This document shows positions 38,543 to 48,402 of a stretch of DNA of 64,000 nucleotides, piece after piece (the stretch's first letter is position 1; each line of letters opens with the position of its first letter). Under the pieces are notes generated by a model, which saw nothing but the letters and a program-made list of their open reading frames with translations, ran no database searches and had not been told where the DNA came from. The DNA is from Rhodoferax sediminis. GTDB taxonomy: Bacteria; Pseudomonadota; Gammaproteobacteria; Burkholderiales; Burkholderiaceae_C. The stretch lies in NCBI RefSeq assembly GCF_006970865.1, contig NZ_CP035503.1, positions 2,245,001 through 2,309,000 on the forward strand, in the 5' to 3' direction. Both the position numbers and the translations under genes were made by a program.

Positions 38543-39193
38543 TTGCTGTCCATCATACAAGCCGCCGGCTGGCCGATCTGGCCGCTCGTTGCCGCCTCCA
38601 TCGTGGCGCTGGCCCTCGTCATCGAACGCTTTGCCAGTCTGAAAACCGCCAGGATTGCACCGCCCCGGCTACTCGACGAAGCCATTTCGGTCTCGCGCAC
38701 CTCCGTGCCGACGCCCGACGTGGTGACGCAGCTCGAGCAGAACTCGGCGCTCGGTGAAATCCTGGCCAGCGGCCTGCGCGCACTCAACATCGACCCGCGC
38801 TGCAGCGAGGCTGACCTGCGCGCCACGCTGGAGGGGGCCGGCCGCGCCGTCGCGCACCGGCTGGAGAAGTACCTGAGCGCGCTCGCCACCATCGCCTCGG
38901 CCGCGCCGCTGCTGGGACTGCTGGGCACCGTGATCGGCATGATCGAGATCTTCGGTTCGCAGTCGCCCGGCGGCCTCGGCTCGGCCGTTGGTGGCGCGGC
39001 GGGCGTCGGCAACCCGGCGCAACTCGCGCATGGCATCGCGGTGGCGCTGTACAACACGGCGTTCGGGCTGATCATCGCGATCCCATCGCTGATTTTCTGG
39101 CGCTACTTCCGCGGCCGCGTGGACGAATACCTGCTGACGCTGGAGCTCGCAGCCGAGCGGTTTGTGCGGCATCTGGCGACCTTGCGCCGGTAG
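38543..39193 (+). CDS. exbB: MotA/TolQ/ExbB proton-channel family protein
   Basis: A 216-residue inner-membrane protein with three transmembrane segments: about 7-25 (WPIWPLVAASIVALALV), 110-135 (LATIASAAPLLGLLGTVIGMIEIF) and 155-180 (IAVALYNTAFGLIIAIPSLIFW). LLGTVIGMIE and the conserved TAFGL are the family signatures. With the following ExbD it forms a proton-driven motor. The start TTG 38543 follows CGGAG by 7 bases; no ATG is at the right distance. First gene of the exbB-exbD-lpxK-trm112-kdsB-adk run. Confidence 0.88.
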   Translation: MLSIIQAAGWPIWPLVAASIVALALVIERFASLKTARIAPPRLLDEAISVSRTSVPTPDVVTQLEQNSALGEILASGLRALNIDPRCSEADLRATLEGAGRAVAHRLEKYLSALATIASAAPLLGLLGTVIGMIEIFGSQSPGGLGSAVGGAAGVGNPAQLAHGIAVALYNTAFGLIIAIPSLIFWRYFRGRVDEYLLTLELAAERFVRHLATLRR

Positions 39194-39205
39194 AGGGATC
39201 CCGCC

Positions 39206-39634
39206 ATGAACTTCCGGCCCAAATCGCGGGACGAGCCCGAGATCAACCTGATTCCGTTCATCGACGTGCTGCTGGTGATCCTGATCTTCCTGATGCTCAC
39301 CACCACCTACAGCAAGTTCACCGAAATGCAGCTCAGGCTGCCGGTGGCGGACACCGAGGCGCAGCGCGACTACAACAAGGAAGTCATCGTGGCCGTGAGC
39401 AGCGATGGGCGCTACATGGTCAACAAGACGCCGATCGCGGGCCGCAGCGTCGAGGCCATCGCGGCGGCGCTGACCGACGCGGCGCAGGCCGGCAAGGACA
39501 GCGTGGTCATCATCAGCGCGGACGCCAGCGCCACGCACCAGTCGGTCATCACCGTGATGGAAGCGGCGCGGCGCAGCGGACTGAACCAGATCACCTTTGC
39601 CACCCAGTCCTCGGCCAAGGCAGGCGCGAAGTAG
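39206..39634 (+). CDS. exbD: ExbD/TolR family biopolymer transport protein
   Basis: 142 residues with one N-terminal transmembrane helix. It opens [22 protein letters not shown], with the conserved proton-path Asp in FIDVLLV (about residue 20), then a periplasmic domain. It works with the preceding ExbB-like channel. Which TonB-like partner it energises is unknown; none is in the window. Confidence 0.9.
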   Translation: MNFRPKSRDEPEINLIPFIDVLLVILIFLMLTTTYSKFTEMQLRLPVADTEAQRDYNKEVIVAVSSDGRYMVNKTPIAGRSVEAIAAALTDAAQAGKDSVVIISADASATHQSVITVMEAARRSGLNQITFATQSSAKAGAK

Positions 39635-39638
39635 CGCG

Positions 39639-40640
39639 ATGCGCGATGCATTGCTGCGGGCCTGGACGCGACGCGGCGCGCTGGCCTGGCTGCTGTGGCC
39701 GGTCTCCCTGGTTTTCGGCGTGTTGAGCGCGGCGCGGCGCGCGCTGTACCGGACTGGCCTCTTCAAGACGCACCGCGCCGGCGCACATCTGCCGGTGGTT
39801 GTGGTCGTCGGCAACGTGGTGGCGGGCGGCGCCGGCAAAACGCCGGTCGTCATGGCGCTGGTGCGCCACTGGCAGGCGCGTGGACTTGTCGTCGGTGTGA
39901 TCTCGCGCGGCTACGGACGGCAGACGACCGATTGCCGCGAGGTTCAAAGCGACAGCCTGGCCTCGGAAGTGGGTGACGAGCCCGCCCTGATCCGGCGTGC
40001 TACAGACGCTCCTGTTTTTGTAGCACGCCGGCGCGTTGACGCGGCCCGTGCGCTGCTCGCGGCCTACCCTGCCACCCAGGTGATCGTCAGCGACGACGGC
40101 CTGCAGCACTACGCGCTCCGGCGCGACATCGAGATTTGCGTGTTTGACGACCGCGGCGTCGGCAACGGTTTCCTGCTGCCTGCAGGCCCGCTGCGCGAAC
40201 ACTGGCCGCGCCCGGTCGATCTGGTACTGCACAGCGGAGCGCACCCCGCCTTTGCCGGCTTCACCTCAAAGCGCGCACTGGCAGATTTCGCCATCCGGCA
40301 GGACGGCACGCGGCTGCCCCTGGCGCAGTTGCAGGGCCAGTCGCTGCTCGCTGTGGCGGCCATCGCGCGGCCCGAGGGGTTTTTCAGCATGCTGCGCGAA
40401 CGCGGCCTGACTCTGACGCACACCGTCGCGTTGCCCGATCACTACGATTTTGATAGCTGGATGCCTGCACCCGACAAGGGCTACACCCTGATTTGCACCG
40501 AAAAAGATGCACTCAAACTGTGGCGCGGCCATCCCGCTGCACTGGCCGTGCCATTGCAATTTGCGCCCGAGCCGGCCTTTCTCGCGGCCGTCGATGCGCT
40601 GCTGGACGCAAAGCTATCATCACCGCACACAGCCACCTGA
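39639..40640 (+). CDS. lpxK: Tetraacyldisaccharide 4'-kinase LpxK
   Basis: A 333-residue enzyme phosphorylating the lipid A disaccharide. Walker A-like [15 protein letters not shown] (about 58-71), SRGYGR (about 91), [18 protein letters not shown] (DDGLQ motif), [10 protein letters not shown] and LPDHYDF follow. A dispersed-repeat copy (40441-40505) encodes the [21 protein letters not shown] region, close to the conserved TEKDA motif. It follows exbD by 4 bp. Confidence 0.95.
   Translation: MRDALLRAWTRRGALAWLLWPVSLVFGVLSAARRALYRTGLFKTHRAGAHLPVVVVVGNVVAGGAGKTPVVMALVRHWQARGLVVGVISRGYGRQTTDCREVQSDSLASEVGDEPALIRRATDAPVFVARRRVDAARALLAAYPATQVIVSDDGLQHYALRRDIEICVFDDRGVGNGFLLPAGPLREHWPRPVDLVLHSGAHPAFAGFTSKRALADFAIRQDGTRLPLAQLQGQSLLAVAAIARPEGFFSMLRERGLTLTHTVALPDHYDFDSWMPAPDKGYTLICTEKDALKLWRGHPAALAVPLQFAPEPAFLAAVDALLDAKLSSPHTAT
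40441..40505 (+). repeat. Dispersed 65-bp repeat, copy 10 (inside lpxK)
   Basis: Reads actacgattttgatagctgg, then acaagggct ending 42 nt from the start, then acaccctgatttgcaccgaaaa. It overlaps the start of the conserved TEKDA segment. Confidence 0.7.
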
Positions 40641-40651
40641 GACACCCGCCC

Positions 40652-40861
40652 ATGGACATCAAACTTCTTGAACTGCTGGTCTGCCCCGTGACCAAGGGCC
40701 CGCTCGACTACGACCGTGCGCACCACGAACTGATCTCGCGCAGCGCCCGGCTCGCCTATCCGGTGCGCGACGGCATTCCGGTCCTGCTGGAGGACGAGGC
40801 CCGCACCTTGAGCGACGACGAACTGGAAAAGCTGCCCAAGCGCACACCGCTGGTTGAATGA
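40652..40861 (+). CDS. Trm112 family protein
   Basis: 69 residues, opening [20 protein letters not shown], with [16 protein letters not shown], both hallmarks of bacterial YcaR/Trm112. Only one of the usual CxxC pairs is seen (CPVTKG), as is common in this group. In bacteria it sits between lpxK and kdsB and its role is unclear. Same operon. Confidence 0.93.
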   Translation: MDIKLLELLVCPVTKGPLDYDRAHHELISRSARLAYPVRDGIPVLLEDEARTLSDDELEKLPKRTPLVE

Positions 40862-40877
40862 GGCGGGACGTGCGCGC

Positions 40878-41657
40878 ATGAGCTTCACTGTTCTCATTCC
40901 GGCCCGGCTGGCCTCCACCCGGTTGCCGAACAAGCCGCTGGCCGACCTCGGCGGCGTGCCGATGGTCGTGCGGGTGGCGCAGCGCGCCCTGCAGTCCGGC
41001 ACGGCAGGCAGGGGCGGCATGCCGGCGGTACGCGTGGTGGTGGCGGGCGACAGCGCGCGGATCGTTGCTGCCTGCCGGGCCCATGGCGTCGAGGCGGTGT
41101 TGACCCGCGCCGACCACCCTTCGGGCAGCGACCGGCTGGCCGAAGCCTGTGATCTGCTCGGTTTGCCGGACGACGATATCGTGGTCAATGTGCAGGGCGA
41201 CGAACCCCTGATCGAGCCGTTGCTGATCGATGCCGTGGCCGAACTGCTGCTGCAGCGCCCCGAGGCTGCCATGAGCACGGCGGCGCATGCCATCGATACG
41301 CTGGCGGATTTTGTCAACCCGAATGTGGTCAAGGTCGTGCTGGACGCCCAAGGGCTGGCGCTGTACTTCAGCCGCGCCCCGATCCCGTGGTGGCGCGATG
41401 GCGCCGCGCAAGGCGTCACGCAGCTGCCGCCGGTGGCGCCGCTGCGGCATATCGGCATCTACGGCTACCGCGCCGGCTTTCTGCGCGAGTTCCCCAGGCT
41501 GGCGGCAGCGCCGATCGAAGACGCCGAGGCGCTGGAGCAACTGCGCGCCCTGTGGCACGGCTACCGCATTGCCGTGCACGTGACGCAGCATGCCCCCGGC
41601 CCGGGCGTCGATACGCCGCAAGATCTGGAGCGCGTGCGCAAACTGTTTGCGGCGTAG
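40878..41657 (+). CDS. kdsB: 3-deoxy-manno-octulosonate cytidylyltransferase KdsB
   Basis: A 259-residue enzyme making CMP-Kdo for lipopolysaccharide. [24 protein letters not shown] holds the nucleotide-binding SxRLPxKPL motif. [28 protein letters not shown] and FSRAPIPW are standard. It is 16 bp after the Trm112 gene. The stop is followed immediately by a GC-rich intergenic repeat that also separates it from adk. Confidence 0.96.
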   Translation: MSFTVLIPARLASTRLPNKPLADLGGVPMVVRVAQRALQSGTAGRGGMPAVRVVVAGDSARIVAACRAHGVEAVLTRADHPSGSDRLAEACDLLGLPDDDIVVNVQGDEPLIEPLLIDAVAELLLQRPEAAMSTAAHAIDTLADFVNPNVVKVVLDAQGLALYFSRAPIPWWRDGAAQGVTQLPPVAPLRHIGIYGYRAGFLREFPRLAAAPIEDAEALEQLRALWHGYRIAVHVTQHAPGPGVDTPQDLERVRKLFAA

Positions 41658-41740
41658 AGCCCCCACGCTTGCCACTTCGTGTGTTGCGCTGCCCCCCGTG
41701 GGGGCCGAACTTGCTCGGGGCGGCCCTTCGCTGCGTTAGC
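41658..41740 (+). repeat. GC-rich intergenic repeat family, copy A
   Basis: Begins gcccccacgcttgccact right after the kdsB stop, has a palindromic core gcccccac...gtgggggc, and ends ttgctcggggcgg, cccttcgctgcgtt. It is shared with copies at 54.0 and 61.2 kb. The stem could act as a terminator or transcript stabiliser. Confidence 0.75.
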
Positions 41741-41796
41741 ATCGGCGCGGCGTAAGCCAGTCTGAAGCTCCTGCGTGCTATTCTTGCCGCCAATGA

Positions 41797-42525
<729 letters not shown>

Positions 42526-42558
42526 TCGCACGCTGCGTTCGCGCTGCGGCACCCTCAG

Positions 42559-43521
42559 TCAAGCGGGCATCAGCGCCAGCATCAGCGCCACGCGGGCCTT
42601 CGCGGCGGACAGACCCTGCGAATCGGGAATGGCATCACCCGGCTGGCCCAGCACCCGGCCGTTGGGGCAGCGGCTGGCGCGCACTACCTTGACACCGGCG
42701 CGCTGGGCTTTGAGCAGCGCAGCCTCCAGATCGTGGTGCAGCGTGCCGTTGCCGGTGGCGGCCACGACCAGGCCCTGCACGCCCTGCGCCACCAGCGCCT
42801 CCACCACGGCGCCACTGGCGCCGGCGTAGTTCATGACGATCTCGACGCGCGGCCAGTCCATGGTGTTTACTATATTTTCAATAGCATGCTGTTGTGACCC
42901 GACAAGGGCTTCGGGCCAATTTCGTAGCAAACGCAGCGCACCCTCCTCCACATACCCGAGCGGCCCGGCATCACCCGAGTTGAAGGCATTGATCCGGTAG
43001 GGATGCACTTTTTGCACGTCGAACGCGCTGTGGAGGGTGCCCGCACAGACGGCCACCACGCCGCGCGCGCCGGCGTGCATGGCCACCGCCACCGCGTCCA
43101 GCACATTCTGCGGCCCGTCGGGCGCAACGGACGTGGCCGGGCGCATGGCGCAGGTCAGCACCACCGGCTTGGCTGGATTGAGGACGGCCTGCAGGAAGTA
43201 CGCGGTCTCCTCCAGCGTATCGGTGCCATGGGTGATGACGATGCCCTGCACTTCGGGCTGTGCCAGCCAGTGCGCCACGCGGCTGGCCAACTGCTGCCAG
43301 ACGGCAAAACTCATGTCCTTGCTGTCGATCTGCGCCACCTGTTCGGTGATCAGCGCACGCCCGGCGAAGACTGAGGACAGTGCCGGAATGGCCTCCAGCA
43401 ACTGCGCCACGCCGACCTGTGCAGCCGTGTAGCCGATGTTGTCGGCGGCGCTGTCCGCCGTGCCGGCAATCGTGCCGCCCGTGCCCAGCACCACGATTTT
43501 TTTGTCGATTTGTTGTGCCAT
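42559..43521 (-). CDS. Asparaginase family protein
   Basis: A 320-residue L-asparaginase-type amidohydrolase. First catalytic Thr in VLGTGGTIAGTAD (residues 11-23), second in VITHGTDTLEETAYFL (THGTDT). Other segments: KDMSFAVWQQLASR and YAGASGAVVEALV. There is no signal peptide, so it is probably cytoplasmic. ATG 43521 gives MAQQIDKK. A dispersed-repeat copy is inserted in antisense between EEGALRLL and VEIVMNYAGA and enlarges a loop. Convergent with adk, 34 bp apart. Confidence 0.9.
   Translation of the reverse strand: MAQQIDKKIVVLGTGGTIAGTADSAADNIGYTAAQVGVAQLLEAIPALSSVFAGRALITEQVAQIDSKDMSFAVWQQLASRVAHWLAQPEVQGIVITHGTDTLEETAYFLQAVLNPAKPVVLTCAMRPATSVAPDGPQNVLDAVAVAMHAGARGVVAVCAGTLHSAFDVQKVHPYRINAFNSGDAGPLGYVEEGALRLLRNWPEALVGSQQHAIENIVNTMDWPRVEIVMNYAGASGAVVEALVAQGVQGLVVAATGNGTLHHDLEAALLKAQRAGVKVVRASRCPNGRVLGQPGDAIPDSQGLSAAKARVALMLALMPA
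42866..42931 (+). repeat. Dispersed 65-bp repeat, copy 11 (antisense in asparaginase)
   Basis: Reads actatattttcaatagcatg, then gacaagggct ending 42 nt from the start, then tcgggcc, aatttcgtagcaaa. One of the best-preserved copies. Antisense to the gene. Confidence 0.85.
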
Positions 43522-43541
43522 GACTTGCAAACTTTCAAAAA

Positions 43542-43557
43542 CTGGTTAAAAATACAG
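43542..43557. promoter_or_regulatory. LexA-box-like operator 1 upstream of lexA
   Basis: ctgg-N8-acag, one base from the beta/gamma-proteobacterial LexA box CTGT-N8-ACAG. Four bases before a second such site, 65 bp before the lexA start. Expected autoregulation of the SOS repressor. Confidence 0.7.
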
Positions 43558-43560
43558 TTA

Positions 43561-43576
43561 CTGGGTATTAAAACAG
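43561..43576. promoter_or_regulatory. LexA-box-like operator 2 upstream of lexA
   Basis: ctgggtattaaaacag, again ctgg-N8-acag. The centre of this box is 19 bp from that of box 1, about two helical turns, so two LexA dimers could bind on one face. Confidence 0.7.
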
Positions 43577-43622
43577 TAATCGCCATCCGGGCCCTGTTTC
43601 AAGCGCAGTCCAAGGAGTCATC

Positions 43623-44309
43623 ATGATCGACCTGCCGCCGTTCCCACCCAAGCTCACCGCCCGCCAGCAGCAGATTCTGGACCTGATCCAGAGCGCCATT
43701 GCGCGCACCGGTGCGCCGCCCACACGTGCCGAAATCGCCGCCGAGCTCGGTTTCAAGTCCGCCAATGCGGCCGAAGAGCATCTGCAGGCGCTGGCCCGCA
43801 AAGGCGTGATCGAACTCGTCAGCGGCACCTCGCGCGGCATCCGCCTCAAAAGCGACGCGCTGCGCTCCATCAACGAATCGCGCTTCAAGCAGTTCTCCCT
43901 CCCCTTGCAAAGCCTGGCCCAACTCGCCCTGCCGCTGGTCGGGCGGGTGGCGGCCGGCGCCCCGATTCTCGCGCAGGAGCATGTGGACCAGACCTACTAC
44001 GTGGAAAGCAGCCTGTTCCAGCGCAAGCCCGACTACCTGCTCAAGGTGCGCGGCATGTCCATGCGCGACGCCGGCATCATGGACGGCGACCTGCTGGCCG
44101 TGCAAGCCACCAAAGACGCCAAGAATGGCCAGATCGTGGTGGCACGGCTGGGCGACGAAGTCACGGTCAAGCGCTTTCGGCGCAACAAGCACCTGATCGA
44201 GCTGCACGCCGAGAACCCCGACTTCCAGACCATCATCGTCGAGCCCGGCGAGCCGTTCGAAATCGAGGGCCTGGCTGTGGGGCTGATCCGCAACACCATG
44301 CTCATGTAG
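43623..44309 (+). CDS. lexA: LexA repressor
   Basis: A 228-residue SOS repressor. The N-terminal winged helix has [28 protein letters not shown] (recognition region). Self-cleavage occurs at Ala111-Gly112 (RVAAGAPI), with catalytic Ser146 ([14 protein letters not shown]) and Lys183 (VTVKRF). The linker is longer than in E. coli LexA (202 aa). AAGGAG is close upstream. Two LexA boxes precede it. Confidence 0.97.
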   Translation: MIDLPPFPPKLTARQQQILDLIQSAIARTGAPPTRAEIAAELGFKSANAAEEHLQALARKGVIELVSGTSRGIRLKSDALRSINESRFKQFSLPLQSLAQLALPLVGRVAAGAPILAQEHVDQTYYVESSLFQRKPDYLLKVRGMSMRDAGIMDGDLLAVQATKDAKNGQIVVARLGDEVTVKRFRRNKHLIELHAENPDFQTIIVEPGEPFEIEGLAVGLIRNTMLM

Positions 44310-44439
44310 GTTCAAGTTGCCGCTCCAGGTGACGGGCGTTTGATGGCTGCCGTACTGCAGCAGATCACAACCCTGGCGTGGCGATGTTTCAAGCAATCCT
44401 GTCTGTGTTCGACCCTCTTTTTTGATTGAAAGGTTTCAC

Positions 44440-44784
44440 ATGGGACTCGCATTGTTCACAGCCTCCAGGCTCTTCGCACCGCTTCACAACGCCATCAACT
44501 GGCTGATGCCGGGTATCCCCCGCAACACTTGGGCGCACCAGCCGGCGGCGGATGCCCGGCCTTATCAAGGTGCTATTAGCTCAATAGCTGCTCATGCCCA
44601 TGTCACAAGGGCTTCAGGCCGAAATCATTCGAATACAGGCACGCACAGGCCGCTGCGCGTATTGCGTGTGGTGGACGCGAGTGCAGCGCCGGCCAGTGCC
44701 GGGCGGATGGTCATCTCTGGCCGCATGGCGGATGTATGCGCCGAACTGGAACGGCTGGCCGCCGGGGAAGCAACCCTGCACTGA
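44440..44784 (+). CDS. Conserved small hypothetical protein
   Basis: 114 residues. The N-terminal part is MGLALFTASRLFAPLHNAINW and the C-terminal part RPLRVLRVVDASAAPASAGRMVISGRMADVCAELERLAA looks conserved in Comamonadaceae (from memory). AAAGG precedes ATG 44440. A dispersed-repeat copy (44570-44634) encodes residues 44-64 in frame, separating the two halves, so the ancestral protein was about 20 residues shorter. Function unknown. Confidence 0.65.
   Translation: MGLALFTASRLFAPLHNAINWLMPGIPRNTWAHQPAADARPYQGAISSIAAHAHVTRASGRNHSNTGTHRPLRVLRVVDASAAPASAGRMVISGRMADVCAELERLAAGEATLH
44570..44634 (+). repeat. Dispersed 65-bp repeat, copy 12 (inside 114-residue protein gene)
   Basis: Reads gctattagctcaatagctg, then acaagggct ending 42 nt from the start, then tcaggcc and gaaatcattcgaat. 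Element frame 1 (A-I-S-S-I-A-A-H-A-H-V-T-R-A). Confidence 0.8.
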
Positions 44785-44787
44785 GCC

Positions 44788-45303
44788 TCAGGCCTTTGCG
44801 CCCAGCAAATAATCGCGCTTGCCAATCTCCACCCCGTTATGCCGCAGGATGTCATAGGCGGTGGTCACGTGGAAGAACAGGTTCGGCAAAACCCAGCGCG
44901 TAAGGTAGGCCTCACCCTTCATGGTGTGGGTGGCATCGCGCCCGACCGGGAACGTAAAGTCCTTGTCTTCCGTTCCATCCAGCGCGCCGGCAGGCACCGT
45001 AGCCAGGTAGTCCAGCGTCTTTTGAATTCGCGCCTTCAGCTCGGGGATGGTGGATTCAAAATCTTCAAACTTCGGCGCTTCCATCCCGGCCAGCCTGGCA
45101 ACGCCATTTTTTGCGGTGTCGCAGGCGATCAGGACTTGCCGCGTAAAAGGCAGCATGTCGGGGGCCAGCCGGTACTGCATCAGGATCGAAGCGTCGAATT
45201 TTTTTGCATCGGCACACGCTTGTGCCTTGTCCAGCAAATGACTCAGGTTGCCCAGCATGGTGGTAAAGACCGGCAGGCTGGCAGATGACATGGAAATTGA
45301 CAT
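44788..45303 (-). CDS. DUF1993 family protein
   Basis: A 171-residue soluble protein. LPVFTTMLGNLSHLLDKAQACADAKKFD and YRLAPDMLPFTRQVLIACDTAKNGVARLAG match the DUF1993 (DinB-like four-helix) family, and LPNLFFHVTTAYDILRHNGVEIGKRDYL is its C-terminal signature. No function is known. ATG 45303 begins MSISMSSASL; the second ATG (45291) is equally possible. Convergent with the previous gene. Confidence 0.88.
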   Translation of the reverse strand: MSISMSSASLPVFTTMLGNLSHLLDKAQACADAKKFDASILMQYRLAPDMLPFTRQVLIACDTAKNGVARLAGMEAPKFEDFESTIPELKARIQKTLDYLATVPAGALDGTEDKDFTFPVGRDATHTMKGEAYLTRWVLPNLFFHVTTAYDILRHNGVEIGKRDYLLGAKA

Positions 45304-45404
45304 GGTGATGGGTCCTGGTAACGAATGGAAAGGTATGCAGCCAGCGGTGTGAGGCGCTGGGCAGCTGTGAGCCGGCACGCCTGGAGCCAAGGCACAATGG
45401 CGCT

Positions 45405-46412
45405 ATGAACATTGTGATTCTTGACGATTACCAGGACGCGGTTCGCAAACTGCAGTGTGCCAGCAAACTTGACGCCTACTCTGCCAAGGTTTTTACTAAC
45501 ACCGTGAAGGGCATGGGCCAGCTCGCGGTTCGACTCAAGGATGCCGACGTGATCGTCCTGATCCGCGAGCGCACCCAGTTCAGCCGGCAACTCATCGAAA
45601 AATTGCCAAAGCTCAAGCTGATTGCCCAAACCGGCAAGGTCGGCCGCCATATCGACGTCGCGGCATGCACCGAGCGGGGCATCGCCATTGCCGAAGGCGT
45701 GGGCTCGCCGCTGGCGCCGGCCGAGCTGACGTGGGCGCTCATCATGGCGGCGATGCGCCGCCTGCCGCAGTACATTTCCAATCTCAAGCACGGCGCCTGG
45801 CAGCAATCGGGACTCAAGACCGCCTCGATGCCGCCGAACTTCGGCATCGGCAGCGTGCTGCATGGCAAGACCCTGGGCATCTGGGGCTACGGCAAGATCG
45901 GACGCATCATTGCCGGTTACGGCAAATGCTTCGGCATGCACGTGATGGTCTGGGGTAGCGAGGCCTCGCGCAGCAAGGCCGTCAGCGATGGGCTGCTGGC
46001 AGCGGGTAGCCGCGAAGAATTCTTCTCCAGCGCCGATATCTTGTCAGTGCACCTGCGGCTCAATGACCAGACCAACGGTATCGTCACCCTCGACGATTTG
46101 TCACGCATGCGGCCCACCGCCCTGTTCGTGAACACGGCCCGGGCCGAGTTGATCGAGCCGGACGCGCTGATCTGCGCGCTCAACCGCGGCCGTCCCGGTA
46201 TGGCGGCCGTGGATGTGTACGAGACCGAGCCGCCGCTGCAGGGTCATGCCCTCCTGCGCCTGGAAAACTGCATCTGCACGCCACACATCGGCTATGTGGA
46301 GCAAAGCAGCTACGAGATGTACTTCAGCGCGGCCTTCGACAATGTCGTCAACTACATCAAGGGCACGCCCACCAACATCGTCAACCCCGGCGCGCTACAG
46401 GTGCGTCGATAA
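45405..46412 (+). CDS. D-2-hydroxyacid dehydrogenase family protein
   Basis: A 335-residue NAD(H)-dependent enzyme. The NAD-binding motif is GIWGYGKIGRIIAGYG (G-x-G-x-x-G). The catalytic set Arg/Glu/His is visible as VNTARAELIE, the acidic ETEPP and CTPHIGYVE. Closest in layout to phosphoglycerate dehydrogenase or D-3-phosphoglycerate-like 2-hydroxyacid enzymes; substrate unknown. It starts MNIVILDDYQDAV and is divergent from the DUF1993 gene. Confidence 0.88.
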   Translation: MNIVILDDYQDAVRKLQCASKLDAYSAKVFTNTVKGMGQLAVRLKDADVIVLIRERTQFSRQLIEKLPKLKLIAQTGKVGRHIDVAACTERGIAIAEGVGSPLAPAELTWALIMAAMRRLPQYISNLKHGAWQQSGLKTASMPPNFGIGSVLHGKTLGIWGYGKIGRIIAGYGKCFGMHVMVWGSEASRSKAVSDGLLAAGSREEFFSSADILSVHLRLNDQTNGIVTLDDLSRMRPTALFVNTARAELIEPDALICALNRGRPGMAAVDVYETEPPLQGHALLRLENCICTPHIGYVEQSSYEMYFSAAFDNVVNYIKGTPTNIVNPGALQVRR

Positions 46413-46463
46413 CGACCTCCCTGCCGGCAGAACCCCGGACACCTTTGGCGGCACCTCGGGGTC

Positions 46464-46805
46464 TCAAGGGCCGGAGGGGTCGCTCAAATCAATATCGAGC
46501 CCCAATCGGGGAGACGGCGGCGGCGGTGTCAAGGGAGGCATGGTGTCAGGCAACATCGCGGTGGCACGGGGGGCCTCCAGGTGCTTGTCGGCGCCCGTTG
46601 AAACAGCCACCTCCCTGGCAATCGAGAACAGCAGCAGCAATTCGCGGTAAGCCTCCGGATCAAACGGTTCCCCTTCAGCGTCGCTGGTGCCAGGCCGACG
46701 AAAAATCGAAGCTTCAATGACGTCAAGAACCTGAATGGAGGGCCAGAGCGCTTCTATGCGGGACAACGCGGCCGGGTACGCCTCAAGCCAGCCCTTTGCT
46801 GGCAT
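46464..46805 (-). CDS. Hypothetical protein overlapping the FimV-like gene
   Basis: 113 residues from ATG 46805, MPAKGWLEAYPAALSRIEAL..., through FDPEAYRELLLLFSIAREVA to a Pro-rich end (TPPPPSPRLGLDIDLSDPSG). The first 23 bp overlap the 3' end of the FimV-like gene. No signal peptide or known motif. Translation may be coupled. A gene of this design after a FimV-like gene is plausible as a partner, by position only. Confidence 0.6.
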   Translation of the reverse strand: MPAKGWLEAYPAALSRIEALWPSIQVLDVIEASIFRRPGTSDAEGEPFDPEAYRELLLLFSIAREVAVSTGADKHLEAPRATAMLPDTMPPLTPPPPSPRLGLDIDLSDPSGP

Positions 46806-48345
46806 CGCTGAATGCGCCAAACGGCGGCACCTGCACGTTGAAGGCCCGGGTGAAGTCCACGCGCAGGCGCTCGTAGTCGTCCCTGAGATCGAACCTGTGG
46901 TAGATGCCGAGCAGGTCAAGGTAGGCCAGCGGACTGGTGCCGGCGTTGTCGCCGATGTGCTGCCTCAGCAACTCGATGGCCTGCTCGTGCTGGCCCAGGG
47001 AGACAAAAAAATCGGCCTGCTGCTGGATATCGAACAGTTCTTCGGCATTCACCGCCCGCGCCGCCGGCGCCATGCTGGGAGAGAAGTCCGGGGACGGCCT
47101 GGCAGGGAGATGTTTGAGAGGGTCGTCATCCCCTGACTTTGCAACGCGCCCCGCCATCTGCTGGCTGCCACCGAACCGGCCACTCCCACGAGAAGGAGTT
47201 TGGGGAAATTGCTCGCTGAGCGGACTCACAATGGTGGCGCCAAGGGGGCCCAATGCATCTCCGTCATGAGCCGCCAAACCACGGTCATCGCCCCGCCAGG
47301 ATCGACGGCCCGGGCCTCGCGCCCGACGCATCTGCCACCCAAGGTAGGCCGCCACACCGACTGCTGCCGCCAGCAAGGCCAGCAACGCGTACACCAGCGC
47401 GTTACTGAACCGCCGGTCTGCGGCCCTTTGCAGTTGAGTGCTGAGATCCAGCAGACTGGCCTGGTTTTTCAGGCTCTGGGCGCGCAGCGTGTTCATGTCG
47501 GCCTCCAGCGCCCGCATTCTTAGCGCATCTTGCAATGCATCCTGCGGCTGGACATTCAGGGTGCGCCACATGGCGGCCGCTTCTGCGCGTTTGGGGTCAT
47601 TCTCGGCAGGAGGCGTTTGCAGCACACTGGAAATCCTGAGATCAGGGGAAGGTTCTGCCAGCAGGTCCAGTTTGAGCCGTGCCTTGGAGGCGATCTCTTC
47701 GCGCGCGAGCTTGCCGGCCGTCGGCGTGGCCGCCTTGGGCGAGACAGTGGCATTTGCGACACGGCGCCGCGGCGAACGGCGGGTGTGTGAGCGTGCGATG
47801 CGCCGGGCACCCGAGGCTGCCTTCGGACTTTGCGTGGCGACGGTCTGGCCGATGCCCGGTGAAGTCGGGCCCGAGTCGGGATTCAGGCCGGAAGATGCAC
47901 TGCCGCCGCTGCTCTGCAATGGGCTCAGCGTGGCAAGCGGCGCCGGAGCCACCATGGCGACGTTCGGTGCATCCGCCAGCAAAACGTAGCGCCGCGTCAC
48001 GGCCCCGGCACATCCCACGCGCAGATTCACCGTCACCACGGGCTCGTCCACCGCGACCGTCGAGCGGATCCGAACGATGACATCCTGGCGAGCCGATGCC
48101 GCCTGCGGCGCAATGCTGACCCGGCTGGGCGCCAGCCGGGTATTGGCATATAAAACATTGCCATCAAAGCACAGGGAAGAGGCGTCTTCGCCCGCTTCAA
48201 GTGCCACCGGCACGGAAACGTCAAGTGGCTGACCGACCAGCGCGGCCCCCCGCACGGCGTCCACGGTGAGCGCACGGCCGCTCAACGCAGCAAGCAACAG
48301 GGCGCCGCCAGCGGCAAAGTTACGGATATTCACAGTCGGACCCAT
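46783..48345 (-). CDS. FimV-like inner-membrane protein
   Basis: 520 residues. An N-terminal signal or anchor (FAAGGALLLAALSGRALT, about 10-27) precedes a FimV-like beta-rich domain (LTVDAVRGAALVGQPLDVSVPV). A Pro/Ser/Ala-rich linker and a coiled coil (LEADMNTLRAQSLKNQASLLDLSTQLQ) follow, then a transmembrane helix (NALVYALLALLAAAVGVAAYL, about 345-365) and a C-terminal TPR-like domain (DIQQQADFFVSLGQHEQAIELLRQHI). No LysM domain is visible. FimV proteins act in polar assembly, type IV pili and peptidoglycan binding. The role here is inferred from layout. Confidence 0.7.
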   Translation of the reverse strand: MGPTVNIRNFAAGGALLLAALSGRALTVDAVRGAALVGQPLDVSVPVALEAGEDASSLCFDGNVLYANTRLAPSRVSIAPQAASARQDVIVRIRSTVAVDEPVVTVNLRVGCAGAVTRRYVLLADAPNVAMVAPAPLATLSPLQSSGGSASSGLNPDSGPTSPGIGQTVATQSPKAASGARRIARSHTRRSPRRRVANATVSPKAATPTAGKLAREEIASKARLKLDLLAEPSPDLRISSVLQTPPAENDPKRAEAAAMWRTLNVQPQDALQDALRMRALEADMNTLRAQSLKNQASLLDLSTQLQRAADRRFSNALVYALLALLAAAVGVAAYLGWQMRRARGPGRRSWRGDDRGLAAHDGDALGPLGATIVSPLSEQFPQTPSRGSGRFGGSQQMAGRVAKSGDDDPLKHLPARPSPDFSPSMAPAARAVNAEELFDIQQQADFFVSLGQHEQAIELLRQHIGDNAGTSPLAYLDLLGIYHRFDLRDDYERLRVDFTRAFNVQVPPFGAFSDASKGLA

Positions 48346-48402
48346 CAGGTAACAAGAATTCTGACATACCGCCACGCTACGTGCTGCGTGATAATGTCCC
48401 GA

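Noticed and set aside
39997..40035. Inverted sequence gtgctaca...tgtagcac in lpxK as another copy of the 65-bp repeat
   Set aside because: It has no gggct at the 42-nt position and the encoded residues ([15 protein letters not shown]) are typical of LpxK, so it is ordinary coding sequence.
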